A DNA stretch of 57,636 nucleotides from Enterococcus rotai (GTDB lineage: Bacteria > Bacillota > Bacilli > Lactobacillales > Enterococcaceae). The position numbers and the translations under genes are program-made. Location of the stretch: assembly GCF_001465345.1 (NCBI RefSeq), contig NZ_CP013655.1:1157710-1215345 (forward strand), in the 5' to 3' direction. The notes beneath the pieces were generated by a model that was given only the letters and a program-made list of their open reading frames with translations, was not told the DNA's origin and did not search any database. Within the stretch, counting starts at the first letter, position 1. Every line of letters starts with the position of its first letter. Below, piece by piece: positions 34,105 through 44,473 of the stretch.

Positions 34105-35343
34105 ATGAACGAAGCTGAGCAAAATACCCAGAAACAAGGAAGAAAAATAATAAAAAAATATATACTTCATCAAAAAGTCAATCCAAGGCTTTTGGGGGTA
34201 GAACTTTTCAATAAACACTTGGATACACCAAACGAAGCGTATCTTTCATGTAAATTGATTTTTAAAAAGGATGTTCGGTCATTGATGGAGCTTGAGCAGA
34301 TCACGAAAAGAGTATATGAAACGTGGACTGAAAAAAATAATGAATTAGTCATCAAAAAAATCAATGTCTTCACATCAACTGCTTATATTGTCTTAACATT
34401 TACTATCGGTTTTTATGAAGAAGCACATGTAAAGCACTTGCAAGAATTAAAAGAGTGTGCGAAAGAGATTATCGAAACTTATGATGACGTGATTAAACAG
34501 GAAAAAGAAGAGGAATACAAACGAAAAGAAGCTGAAATTAATGGAGCTTTAGAGAAGTTCAGTCAATTGACCAAAAAAATGGAGCTTCTGGAAGACAGAC
34601 TTGTAAAAAATGAGTCAATCGTTTTAGATTCTGGAGAGTTACTTAAGACTGAACTTATAAAGGTCAGTAAAACAATCAAAGAACAAATGAGTCAAGTGGA
34701 TTATAAAATGACAGATAGCCAAAGTGATTCTAAAAATAAAAAACAAGCGGTGCTCGAAACAAAGACAGATCCAGTGAAGACGACTCAGGTAAGCAAACAA
34801 GTTACTAGTCAAAAAAAAACTCAAGTACATAAGTTTGTACTTAATCGCCAAACAAAGGGATCAAATCCTATAAAAACAAAGAAACGATCCTCGATCCAAT
34901 CTTCAAAAAAAAAATTAATCGAAGAAAAATCAATTAAAAAGGTCGGCTTAACAGGAACCGCTTCTAAACTCGAGATGGAAGTTTTAACGCATTTTACAAA
35001 AGGCCAAGAATTGCATGGGAAAAAAATGATACCTAAGAAAAAATTTTTGGTTTTAAAAGCTAAAATAGAATTTATAGATTATTTGTGGATGTTGTTAGAA
35101 CTAGAAGGGAAAGAAGAAATTGTTATTGCTGGTCGGCTAAGTTGTAGAGAATTAATTGAAGAGTTAGGTCCACTTATGGAAACTGTAGAAAAGGTCGCAG
35201 CAGGCCCTACACTATTTAATTATTGGGTTTATTGTTCACAAGAAATGTTGGTAAAACTAGAAGGATATGCAGCACTAAAAGATTTTTTAAGCAACTCCTT
35301 AAGGTTGAGTAACAATACCCTAGTGAATGAAGTAAGATATTGA
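34105..35343 (+). CDS. Unrecognised 412-aa island protein with basic linker
   Basis: I choose ATG 34105 because AGGAG lies 9 bases upstream. Three parts are visible. Residues ~1-125 are mixed alpha/beta (ILHQKVNPRLLGVELFNKHL). Then comes a long coiled coil to ~195 (EEEYKRKEAEINGALEKFSQ) and a Lys/Thr/Ser/Gln-rich linker to ~290. The C-terminal globular domain is at ~295-412 (LVLKAKIEFIDYLWMLLELE; VAAGPTLFNYWVYCSQEMLV). No signal peptide or membrane segment. Homology and role unknown. It follows the WxL-interacting-type gene and precedes the recombinase. Confidence 0.55.
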   Translation: MNEAEQNTQKQGRKIIKKYILHQKVNPRLLGVELFNKHLDTPNEAYLSCKLIFKKDVRSLMELEQITKRVYETWTEKNNELVIKKINVFTSTAYIVLTFTIGFYEEAHVKHLQELKECAKEIIETYDDVIKQEKEEEYKRKEAEINGALEKFSQLTKKMELLEDRLVKNESIVLDSGELLKTELIKVSKTIKEQMSQVDYKMTDSQSDSKNKKQAVLETKTDPVKTTQVSKQVTSQKKTQVHKFVLNRQTKGSNPIKTKKRSSIQSSKKKLIEEKSIKKVGLTGTASKLEMEVLTHFTKGQELHGKKMIPKKKFLVLKAKIEFIDYLWMLLELEGKEEIVIAGRLSCRELIEELGPLMETVEKVAAGPTLFNYWVYCSQEMLVKLEGYAALKDFLSNSLRLSNNTLVNEVRY

Positions 35344-35717
35344 ACAACTTGATTGAAAAAGGGGGAATGTGCAGGAACTAAGACAGTTTCGAATGTACGG
35401 ACCTTTTTCTTTTTCCTTATAATATTATGTAAATAGTATTTGTATAACAAAAAAAGTTGATATCAGACTTTCAAATATTTTCTTTTTTTCTAGAATTTTT
35501 GAGACTAAGTAAAAAAAATAGTAATGCATACTTAGTTAAGAAAAATGAACGTATTGTAAGATCATGGTTAAGTTTAGTTGGGAGTAAATGAAAAGGGAAA
35601 ACCGTATATTGATTTTAAATAAGTGCTTTGGATTGGTAAAAGAATATAACATATTTAAAATTTGTAATAATTTCATTTTCTTAAATCAATAAAAATTAAA
35701 TTTTAGAAAGGGTCTCG
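35344..35717. other. Intergenic region before the recombinase
   Basis: Begins with a terminator-like hairpin (gaaaaagg at 35355-35362 pairing with cctttttc at 35402-35409, followed by T-rich DNA). The remaining ~300 bases are AT-rich and carry no gene or clear attachment-site repeat that I can see; the recombinase promoter must be here. Confidence 0.45.
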
Positions 35718-36827
35718 ATGATGGCAAGAAGAGGAGAAAATATCTATAAAAGAAAAGATGGTCGTTGGGAAGGTCGATACATAAAAGGGAGACAAAAAAG
35801 TGGGAAGATCCATTATGGATATATCTATGGTTACAAGTATTCGGAAGTAAAACACCTACTCATTTTGAAAAAATATGAAAAACAAACAAATAGCAGTAAA
35901 AGCTTGCTTCCTTATGAAGGGCAACTAGCAGATTGGACAAATTATTGGTTAGATACTTTCGTTCGGCCAAAAGTAAAAAGTAGTACATATGCTAGCTATA
36001 AAAATAAGATGGATGTCCATGTATTATCAAGGATTGGTTCGGTAAAATTACAAAAACTAAAACAAACAGATATTGACAGTTTATTAAAAAAAATGGAAAC
36101 ACAATTAAAAGCAAGCTCGATTCGGTCAATATTCTCAGTACTGAAAAACTGTTTAGGTAAAGCAGTATCATTAAAATTATTGACAGAAAATCCATGTGCG
36201 GGATTGGATCTTCCAAAAACGAGGAAAAAAACAGTCCAGGCCCTATCTATTAAAGACCAAGCTAAGCTAGTCAAAGAAATTAGCACTAGCCAGAAATTTT
36301 TTTCTATTATGCTGGCTTTACAGACAGGATTACGGATTGGGGAGATATGCGGACTGAAATGGGAAGATATCGATTTTGAAAACAATACATTAGGAGTCAA
36401 TCGAACAGTGCTCAGAGTGCAGGTAGAAGATAAGGGTGGGCGAAAGACAGAGATTGTGGAAGTGACACCAAAAAGTAGCAATTCGCAACGAAAAGTTCCA
36501 ATTACAAAAGCTTTAAGAAAAAAATTGTTGGAACTTCAAAAAGTATCAACAAGTGATTACGTTATTTCAAATAAACATAAGGCTTTAGAACCGCGTACAA
36601 TCGCCTATCGTTTTCAAATTATTCGGAAAAAAATTGGGTTGGAAGGATTCTCCTTTCACTCTTTGAGACATACTTTCGCTACCCGATGTTTGGAAGCAGG
36701 AGGAAATATTGCAACAATCAGTTCTTTATTAGGGCATTCGTCAACTAAAATGACATTAGATTGTTACACAAATTCTTTTTTTACAGAAGAACGCCAATTA
36801 GTAGAAAAACTGGACTTTTTTAAATAG
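35718..36827 (+). CDS. Tyrosine recombinase (phage/ICE-type integrase)
   Basis: A 369-residue site-specific recombinase: an AP2-like N-terminal arm-binding part (YKRKDGRWEGRYIKGRQKSG), a SAM-like core-binding domain (~70-165) and a catalytic domain with Arg in ALQTGLRIGEICGLKW, HSLRHTFATRCLE (His-x-x-Arg), LLGHSSTKM (His) and the nucleophile Tyr in TLDCYTNSFF. All catalytic residues are present. No excisionase or structural genes are next to it, so it is either a remnant or the integrase of a compact island. An MM start allows ATG at 35718 or 35721, with AAAGGG upstream. Confidence 0.95.
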   Translation: MMARRGENIYKRKDGRWEGRYIKGRQKSGKIHYGYIYGYKYSEVKHLLILKKYEKQTNSSKSLLPYEGQLADWTNYWLDTFVRPKVKSSTYASYKNKMDVHVLSRIGSVKLQKLKQTDIDSLLKKMETQLKASSIRSIFSVLKNCLGKAVSLKLLTENPCAGLDLPKTRKKTVQALSIKDQAKLVKEISTSQKFFSIMLALQTGLRIGEICGLKWEDIDFENNTLGVNRTVLRVQVEDKGGRKTEIVEVTPKSSNSQRKVPITKALRKKLLELQKVSTSDYVISNKHKALEPRTIAYRFQIIRKKIGLEGFSFHSLRHTFATRCLEAGGNIATISSLLGHSSTKMTLDCYTNSFFTEERQLVEKLDFFK

Positions 36828-36853
36828 TTGTTTCTTATGTGTGTAACAAAAAG

Positions 36854-36990
36854 GTGTCTGGGACATAGCTCTGCGAGTCATATCCCAGACACATGAAATC
36901 CGGATAAACGGTGGGAGCAAACGGTCCTCAGTGCTTCGAGGATCGGAGTGAAACGAGAACCGTAGATGCAGAAGCAATCCCTCATCGGCT
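36854..36990. repeat. Structured intergenic element between integrase and Mga-like gene
   Basis: A strong outer hairpin (gtgtctggga 36854-36863 paired with tcccagacac 36883-36892) is followed by about 95 unusually GC-rich bases with nested complementarity: acggt...accgt enclosing tcctc...gagga. The composition stands out from the AT-rich surroundings. It lies between convergent genes and may be a bidirectional terminator, a small RNA or a dispersed repeat; whether it recurs elsewhere cannot be seen in this window. Confidence 0.5.
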
Positions 36991-36998
36991 ACATGTAA

Positions 36999-38516
36999 TC
37001 ACAATTTAGCGTGAGAGGAATAGATATCAAACAGTAGCCGACCCAAATCAGCAATATCTTTTTTTTCATGATAGTTTGTCATGAAGAAAAAACATTTTCC
37101 GTATTTTTTTAAATAAGAGGAATCTACATTACTGATAACTAAATCATAGAGTTTGTTGTTAACTAACGGTTCTGCATGCGCAAAAGCAGTCAATTCAACA
37201 TATTTTATCCACCAATTCGTAGCTTTTCTTTTGTGGAGCAAATCACCCTCAATAAAGATACCAACAGAAATTTTAGTTTTGGTGCACTCTTCATAAAAAC
37301 GAATCGCATGTGCGTATTTTTTAATAAGAGCAGAATCATGAATAGCATCGACAAACAATTTTGGGTATTTTTCTTTCAGATAATCAACAAAGTGATAGAC
37401 AGTTTCAGAGTATTTCACTGTTTCCCATTGAGGATCATTGGAATCCCAATAATAATCAATATGACCTTTGAATAGTAAATGGTGATAGCCGCTAGAATTT
37501 AGATAGTAATGAAGGGTAGAACTGTGAGTAGTAGTCAATTGTGCATTTAAGTGTTTTTTTTTCATAAAATCTAAGAATTCTTGATTCAAAGTCCGGATAA
37601 AAAAACTACTGTACCTTTCAATTAAGTCAAGCTCTTTTAAACAGTGAGAATTAGCAGGGATGATTTCTTCACCTAGCATGAAGAGCAGCAGTAAGATCGT
37701 TTCACTAGGAAGCATTTTAAAGGAATAGTAAACTAAGAACGATCCAAGTGCTTGATTGACTTTTTTAAACAAATGCGTTTTTTTTAAGGCATTCAAAAAT
37801 CTTTTTTGGCTAGGGATGTCTGATTTATTACTGAAAAAAGGTTCTTGTTCACTATAAATCGGTATTTTTTTTTGAGCATTTCTTCTTTTCAATAGGCTTA
37901 AGTAGATGATAAGTTTTTTTCGAGCATAGTTTGAAAGAGGACTGCCTAAAATCTGCTGAACAGTATTGACTGTTTCATAAATTCGAGGATCGATATTAGG
38001 GACTTTTAGCTGGTGTTTAGGATCTGTGACCAAATAAAGAGAAACGTAAAAAAAACGAATTTGTAGCTCAGAACCAAGCAGATAACCATTTTGGATGGAT
38101 AAATCAAATTCAGCTAATAATTTATTCAATTCATTGATTTTTCTGAAGTAGGTTGAATAACTAATCCCAATTTTTTCACATAGACGAGAGGTGTCGATAC
38201 TGCCAAAAAGCAATAATTCTTCTAAAATTCTATACATTGGTGCATGAACGATTAGTTCATTATATAGGGTATGAAGAGAATATTCTGGTTTTGTTTGAAT
38301 GGTGATAGTATGCTTGCTTACGTCAATGGAAAAACGATTATTCGCTTTTTTTGCGGATACTGTTAAGCTGTCAATCAGTTTTGCCAAAAAATATTCACCT
38401 ATCTCTAAATGATGTAAAAGTTCTTTTTTTGTTGCGGTACCCCCAACAGTACTTAGGTAGATCAATAAGTCAATTTGATAAACTTCCAACTTTTCTAGTA
38501 AGTCAAATTTTCTCAT
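36999..38516 (-). CDS. Mga/AtxA-family virulence-type regulator
   Basis: A 505-residue regulator. It has two N-terminal helix-turn-helix modules (LLIYLSTVGGTATKKELLHH; LFGSIDTSRLCEKIGISYSTY), a central PRD-like helical region and a C-terminal EIIB-like part (YDLVISNVDSSYLKKYGKCF). That arrangement is typical of the Mga family, whose PRDs respond to PTS phosphorylation state and which activate surface and virulence genes. It stands alone, facing away from DUF951. It is the last accessory gene before core genes resume. Its targets may include the adjacent island (inference). Confidence 0.85.
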   Translation of the reverse strand: MRKFDLLEKLEVYQIDLLIYLSTVGGTATKKELLHHLEIGEYFLAKLIDSLTVSAKKANNRFSIDVSKHTITIQTKPEYSLHTLYNELIVHAPMYRILEELLLFGSIDTSRLCEKIGISYSTYFRKINELNKLLAEFDLSIQNGYLLGSELQIRFFYVSLYLVTDPKHQLKVPNIDPRIYETVNTVQQILGSPLSNYARKKLIIYLSLLKRRNAQKKIPIYSEQEPFFSNKSDIPSQKRFLNALKKTHLFKKVNQALGSFLVYYSFKMLPSETILLLLFMLGEEIIPANSHCLKELDLIERYSSFFIRTLNQEFLDFMKKKHLNAQLTTTHSSTLHYYLNSSGYHHLLFKGHIDYYWDSNDPQWETVKYSETVYHFVDYLKEKYPKLFVDAIHDSALIKKYAHAIRFYEECTKTKISVGIFIEGDLLHKRKATNWWIKYVELTAFAHAEPLVNNKLYDLVISNVDSSYLKKYGKCFFFMTNYHEKKDIADLGRLLFDIYSSHAKL

Positions 38517-38846
38517 AGTAAAACTCCTTTAAATGTCAGTATTGAAGTAAGGATAAAATAAGTTGAAAGCATACTAAGCTTTACGTATGTTTTAATAGCT
38601 CAACTTTATTCTTACATTGACATTGTGATCATTATCTAACATCTATAGGGGAAATACAATCATATTTAAGTGGGTTTATTTTTATTTTTTTAAGAAATAG
38701 CTTCATTCGTTCTTTTTGTTTTATTATTAAATACATAAATAAAGTGAATCAATAAAATAGCTTTGCTTGATTGTCCAAAAAATGGTATTGTATCTTTGTA
38801 TGTTTATGTCTGTTTTTATGACTATTTTAGAAGGGATATGTCTGAA
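38517..38846. other. Divergent region, Mga-like gene / DUF951
   Basis: AT-rich, 330 bases. A possible forward promoter TTGATT (38767-38772), 18 bases, TATCTT (38791-38796) lies before DUF951. No other element stands out. Confidence 0.35.
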
Positions 38847-39044
38847 ATGTATGATCTTGGTGATATTGTAGAAATGAAAAAGCCCCATGCTTGTCAGGCA
38901 AATCGTTGGGAAATTATCCGAATGGGCGCTGATATTAAAATAAAATGTACGAATTGCGGTCATATCGTTATGATGACACGCCGTGATTTTGAAAAAAAGA
39001 TGAAGAAAATTTTGGAAAAAAAACTAATAAAGGATAGTGAATGA
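38847..39044 (+). CDS. DUF951 family protein
   Basis: A 65-residue zinc-ribbon-like protein starting MYDLGDIVEMKKPHACQANR, with WEIIRMGADIKIKCTNCGH and a basic C-terminal helix. This is a conserved Firmicutes family of unknown role, nearly always directly before ychF, as here (3-base gap). I choose ATG at 38847 since family members begin MY(x)LGD and AAGGG precedes it; ATG 38838 is too close to that site. Confidence 0.9.
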   Translation: MYDLGDIVEMKKPHACQANRWEIIRMGADIKIKCTNCGHIVMMTRRDFEKKMKKILEKKLIKDSE

Positions 39045-39047
39045 TCA

Positions 39048-40148
39048 ATGGCATTAACAGCTGGAATCGTAGGTTTACCGAACGTAGGGAAATCTACCCT
39101 TTTTAACGCAATTACAAAAGCAGGAGCAGAGGCGGCAAATTACCCGTTTGCAACAATTGATCCGAATGTGGGGATGGTTGAAGTACCAGATGAGCGCTTG
39201 CTGCGTTTAACAGAGTTAGTGAAACCTAAAAAAACAGTACCAACAACTTTTGAGTTTACGGATATCGCTGGAATCGTAAAAGGTGCAAGTAAAGGTGAAG
39301 GTTTAGGAAATCAATTTTTAAGCCATATTCGTCAAGTAGATGCTATTTGTCATGTGGTACGTTGCTTTGATGATGATAATATTACCCATGTAGAAGGGCG
39401 TGTAGATCCGTTAGCAGATATTGATACTATTAATTTGGAATTAGTGTTAGCTGACTTAGATTCTATTACGAAACGCTATACACGCGTCGCTAAGATTGCT
39501 AAGACAAAAGATAAAGATGCAGTAGCAGAGCTTGCTGTATTGGACAAACTTAAACCAGTTTTAGAAGAAGGTCTTTCTGCTCGTACGATTGAATTTACGG
39601 AAGATGAGCAAAAAATAGTTAAAAGCTTATTCTTATTAACAGCAAAACCGATTTTATATGTAGCCAATGTTTCAGAAGATGAAGTAGCGGCTTCAGATAA
39701 TAATCCTTATGTTCAACAAGTACGGACTTTTGCAGCAAATGAACAAGCGGAAGTAATCGTAGTTTGTGCGCGTGCTGAAGAAGAAATTGCTGAATTAGAT
39801 GATGAAGATAAAGCAGATTTCTTAGAAGCGCTAGGAATCGAGGAATCTGGTTTAGATCAACTGATTCGTGCTGCCTATGATTTATTGGGATTGGCAACTT
39901 ACTTTACGGCAGGTGAGCAAGAAGTACGTGCCTGGACTTTCCGTAAGGGAATCAAAGCACCTCAAGCAGCTGGAATCATTCATACGGACTTTGAACGCGG
40001 ATTTATTCGTGCAGAGACGGTTTCATTCGATGACTTGAACACGTATGGTAATATGCAAGCAGCTAAAGAAGCGGGCAAAGTTCGTTTGGAAGGAAAAGAA
40101 TATATTGTACAAGATGGCGATGTTATGCTTTTCCGTTTCAATGTATAG
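39048..40148 (+). CDS. ychF: YchF, Obg-family redox-responsive ATPase
   Basis: A 366-residue P-loop protein: G1 [14 protein letters not shown] (residues ~7-20), G3-like [20 protein letters not shown], and the NVSEDE region where other Obg members have NKxD, the change that gives ATP preference. A C-terminal TGS domain ends in [11 protein letters not shown]. It associates with ribosomes and affects translation and stress responses. Length is normal. Confidence 0.97.
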   Translation: MALTAGIVGLPNVGKSTLFNAITKAGAEAANYPFATIDPNVGMVEVPDERLLRLTELVKPKKTVPTTFEFTDIAGIVKGASKGEGLGNQFLSHIRQVDAICHVVRCFDDDNITHVEGRVDPLADIDTINLELVLADLDSITKRYTRVAKIAKTKDKDAVAELAVLDKLKPVLEEGLSARTIEFTEDEQKIVKSLFLLTAKPILYVANVSEDEVAASDNNPYVQQVRTFAANEQAEVIVVCARAEEEIAELDDEDKADFLEALGIEESGLDQLIRAAYDLLGLATYFTAGEQEVRAWTFRKGIKAPQAAGIIHTDFERGFIRAETVSFDDLNTYGNMQAAKEAGKVRLEGKEYIVQDGDVMLFRFNV

Positions 40149-40177
40149 TAAAAAAATTGCTAAAAACTGTTTTTCTC

Positions 40178-40232
40178 CCTAAAAAATGTGTTAGAATACT
40201 TTTTAGGTAAAGACTGTCCCGTTGGCCACGGG
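40178..40232 (+). promoter_or_regulatory. Control region before the DUF1129 gene
   Basis: An 8-bp inverted repeat (cctaaaaa/tttttagg, 40178-40207) surrounds a TAGAAT -10-like sequence, and a GC-rich hairpin (cccgt tggcc acggg) ends just before the ribosome binding site GAGGAGG. The hairpin could influence translation initiation. No proof of regulation. Confidence 0.35.
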
Positions 40233-40249
40233 CGAGGAGGACGCAAAAA

Positions 40250-40933
40250 ATGGAATCAGAAGCACTTCGAGCTATTGTTTCAGAAAATCGTGAACTTGAA
40301 CAAAAATTAACAAAGAGAAATGAACAGTACATCTTTGACTTAAAAAAATCATTAGTTGCTGCTAATCTTTCAGAAGAAGCACAGACGCTTGCTCTACATG
40401 AAATTCTACCTCATTTAGTAGAAGGTCAAAAAAGTGGGAAAACTGCGCGTCAGCTTTTCGGAACAGTGGCTGAACGTACGGAGTCTATTTTAAATAAACC
40501 AGAAGAATTGCCAGAATCAACACCGATGTTGATGTGGCTAGATAATACATTACTATTATTTGGTGTAATGACGATCATGTTCTCAGTTATGATGATGTGG
40601 TCCAAAGGAAAATCACAACCGTTGGGATTACTAACATTGGTGCTAGCCTCAATGGCTGGTGGGTATGTATTTTATCTGATGTATAAATATGTTTATCAAT
40701 ATGATCGTCCAGGTGTGGACAAATCAAAACGTCCTGGTTGGTTCAAAACTGGTTTGATTTTAGTTGGAGCAATGCTTCTATGGCTTGTTGTCTTTGCGGG
40801 TTCCGCAATGTTGCCACCGATCATTAATCCTGTCTTTGATCCAGTTGTTGTGATCATTATTGGTGGGCTTGCTTTAGGTACTCGTTACTTATTAAAGAAA
40901 AAATACAATATGCGAAGCAGTTTGGCACGCTAA
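40250..40933 (+). CDS. DUF1129 membrane protein
   Basis: A 227-residue protein of the DUF1129 (YufA-like) family: a cytoplasmic helical N-domain (ESEALRAIVSENRELEQKLT) and four hydrophobic segments (LLFGVMTIMFSVMMMW, LGLLTLVLASMAGGYVFYLM, GLILVGAMLLWLVVFAGSAM, VVVIIIGGLALGTRYLL). Function unknown; it commonly follows ychF in lactobacilli and enterococci. GAGGAGG precedes ATG. Confidence 0.9.
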   Translation: MESEALRAIVSENRELEQKLTKRNEQYIFDLKKSLVAANLSEEAQTLALHEILPHLVEGQKSGKTARQLFGTVAERTESILNKPEELPESTPMLMWLDNTLLLFGVMTIMFSVMMMWSKGKSQPLGLLTLVLASMAGGYVFYLMYKYVYQYDRPGVDKSKRPGWFKTGLILVGAMLLWLVVFAGSAMLPPIINPVFDPVVVIIIGGLALGTRYLLKKKYNMRSSLAR

Positions 40934-40943
40934 ATAATACATG

Positions 40944-40993
40944 AAAAAGAATCTTAAACAAAACTATTTTTCGTTTTGTTTAAGATTCTTTTT
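40944..40993 (+). terminator. Terminator after DUF1129
   Basis: A 21-bp perfect stem (40944-40964 with 40973-40993) with an 8-base loop, ending in TTTTT. Confidence 0.9.
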
Positions 40994-41110
40994 AGATTGA
41001 CAGCTAAGAGGTTTGAAAGGGGTTCGTGTTTGAAAGAAAAACTTTTACACGATACCATAGAGATTAGGAATGAAACTTTCAATTTATTTTCAATCGAAAG
41101 AGGTGAATCG

Positions 41111-42787
41111 ATGAAAACTTGGCTCAATCAACATAGCCGTATCGTTATTTTTTTGAGTTTTCTTATATTAAGTATTTTGTCTCTCTATATTGTTTATCTT
41201 CAGAATGGTCATATCATGATCGGTGATGACTATCATTTCCACCAAAATCGAATTGAGGGTCTAGCTTTGTCCATGAAAAATGGGGTGTTATTCCCTAAAA
41301 TCAGTTATTTTTTTATTGGAGGATATGGGTATGCCTCTAGTTTGTTTTACCCAGATTTTTATTTGTATTTTCCAGCAGTATTACGTCTTCTAGGCCTATC
41401 TCTTGCGAATAGTTTTATCCTTTTTGCGATTGGGATAAATTTAGGTACCTTTATTGTGACGTACATTTCAGGAAGATATATGGCGTTATCTAAGATGAAA
41501 AGCTGGTTGTTTTCATTATTATATACGTTATCGATTTACCGATTACAGGATTTTTTTAATCGACAAGCACTAGGAGAACTACTGGCGATGAGTTTTTTTC
41601 CGTTGATTTTAGCTAGTTTATATTTATTGAAAAATGGAAAAACAGGAAGATGGCTATTATTAACTATTGGGATGACAGGGATCGGTTTAGCCCATTTTAT
41701 TTCATTGGAGATCGCCAGTATTTTTATTGGACTGTATATTCTTCTTAATTTGAAAAAATTTCTAAAAAAAGAGGTAATTGTGGCGATAGTAAAAGCCGTA
41801 GGTGTAACGATGTTGTTACTAGCTTTTTATTTAGTACCGATTTTTGAACAGATGAGACATGTGACATTTCAAGTTACCTCAAAACCGTTAACACTGATTT
41901 CAGAGCGAAGCTATTCTTTGAGAGAACTGCTGACTAATAGTTTTAAAAATACCGTTTTTCATGCATCATCGGCTAATATCGGCGTTATTTTGCTACTTGG
42001 TTTAGTTCTTTATACTGGCATGTTATTCAAACGAGATGCACCAAATAGGACATTGATTATTTTAGCGCTGTTTTTTATGCTAATGACAACGAATCTCTTT
42101 CCTTGGCAGTTATTTGACCAGACACCTCTCAATACAATCCAGTTTCCTTGGCGCTTTTTATCGATCGTAACATTGTTAGTAGCTTATCTTATTGCGAACG
42201 ATTATTTAGGGCTGTTTAAAAGATACCCTAGCCGCCAACTTGTTTTAGCCACGGTTATTTTGCTTGGTGTGGGATTATATGAAAAAGAAAGCATTGATAC
42301 TGAAGGAAAGCGGCTATTATCTCATCAGTCATATGATCAAACGAATAGTTACTATATTGGTGCAGGGCATGAATATTTACCAACAGAAGTAGATTATGAC
42401 ATTATCAAAAAAAATAAACATCGTCAGCTTACGTATGATAGTGAAAAAATAGAAGTAAAAAAAGTCGAAATGACATTTGATTCAGTGGCATTTGATTATC
42501 AAACTAAATACACAGAAAAGGCGACTGTGACAGTTCCATTTATCTATTATTATGGTTATCAGGCCAAAATAGTAAGTAATGGAAAAGAAAAAATCGTTCC
42601 AACTGTATTAAATAAACAAACTGGTTTAGTTGATATTGCGCTAGCCAATAAAGGAAGTGTCGTGGTCTCCTACCAGCCAACTTTAGCTCAAAAAATTTCC
42701 TTAGGTGTTTCTATTTCGACACTCTTGTTAGGGATTATGTGGCAAGGTGGCAAGAGAGTACTTGTTAGGTTAAAATTAAAGAAATAA
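41111..42787 (+). CDS. PTPS-related polytopic membrane protein (GT-C-like)
   Basis: I choose ATG 41111, after GAAAGAGGTG; earlier in-frame residues overlap the terminator of the previous gene. The 558-residue protein has about ten to twelve membrane segments and, after the first, an extracytoplasmic acidic motif GDDYHFHQNRIEG typical of GT-C-fold membrane glycosyltransferases and of the 6-pyruvoyl-tetrahydropterin synthase-related family. The C-terminal extracytoplasmic domain is followed by a final membrane helix. It probably modifies a cell-envelope glycopolymer; acceptor and donor are unknown. Confidence 0.8.
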   Translation: MKTWLNQHSRIVIFLSFLILSILSLYIVYLQNGHIMIGDDYHFHQNRIEGLALSMKNGVLFPKISYFFIGGYGYASSLFYPDFYLYFPAVLRLLGLSLANSFILFAIGINLGTFIVTYISGRYMALSKMKSWLFSLLYTLSIYRLQDFFNRQALGELLAMSFFPLILASLYLLKNGKTGRWLLLTIGMTGIGLAHFISLEIASIFIGLYILLNLKKFLKKEVIVAIVKAVGVTMLLLAFYLVPIFEQMRHVTFQVTSKPLTLISERSYSLRELLTNSFKNTVFHASSANIGVILLLGLVLYTGMLFKRDAPNRTLIILALFFMLMTTNLFPWQLFDQTPLNTIQFPWRFLSIVTLLVAYLIANDYLGLFKRYPSRQLVLATVILLGVGLYEKESIDTEGKRLLSHQSYDQTNSYYIGAGHEYLPTEVDYDIIKKNKHRQLTYDSEKIEVKKVEMTFDSVAFDYQTKYTEKATVTVPFIYYYGYQAKIVSNGKEKIVPTVLNKQTGLVDIALANKGSVVVSYQPTLAQKISLGVSISTLLLGIMWQGGKRVLVRLKLKK

Positions 42788-42881
42788 CAATAGTTATCCT
42801 TTTGTTTTGATAACAAAAAAATGAGAAAAAGCTCATGTTTCGAGAAACCAAAAGAAAATCGCTCTAAACAAAGAAATGCGG

Positions 42882-42910
42882 TTGACTTACCTTATATTAT
42901 CTGTTATTTT
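42882..42910 (+). promoter_or_regulatory. guaB promoter
   Basis: TTGACT (42882-42887), 17 bases, TATTTT (42905-42910), with a TG extension of the -10. The leader is short and shows no riboswitch. Confidence 0.65.
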
Positions 42911-42942
42911 CTTATATAAAATTAAATAGAGGAGTGGTCTAG

Positions 42943-44430
<1,488 letters not shown>

Positions 44431-44472
44431 AAAAATGCGTATGTCTTAATCGACATACGCTCTTTTTTATTG
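44431..44472. terminator. Bidirectional terminator, guaB / deacetylase
   Basis: Arms gcgtatgtc (44437-44445) and gacatacgc (44452-44460), flanked by A-run and T-run, between convergent genes. Confidence 0.9.
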
Positions 44473-44473
44473 T

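Noticed and set aside
35344-36850. Attachment-site repeats for the tyrosine recombinase
   Set aside because: I compared the flanks of the recombinase and the island ends by eye and found no convincing direct repeat; a computed search is needed.
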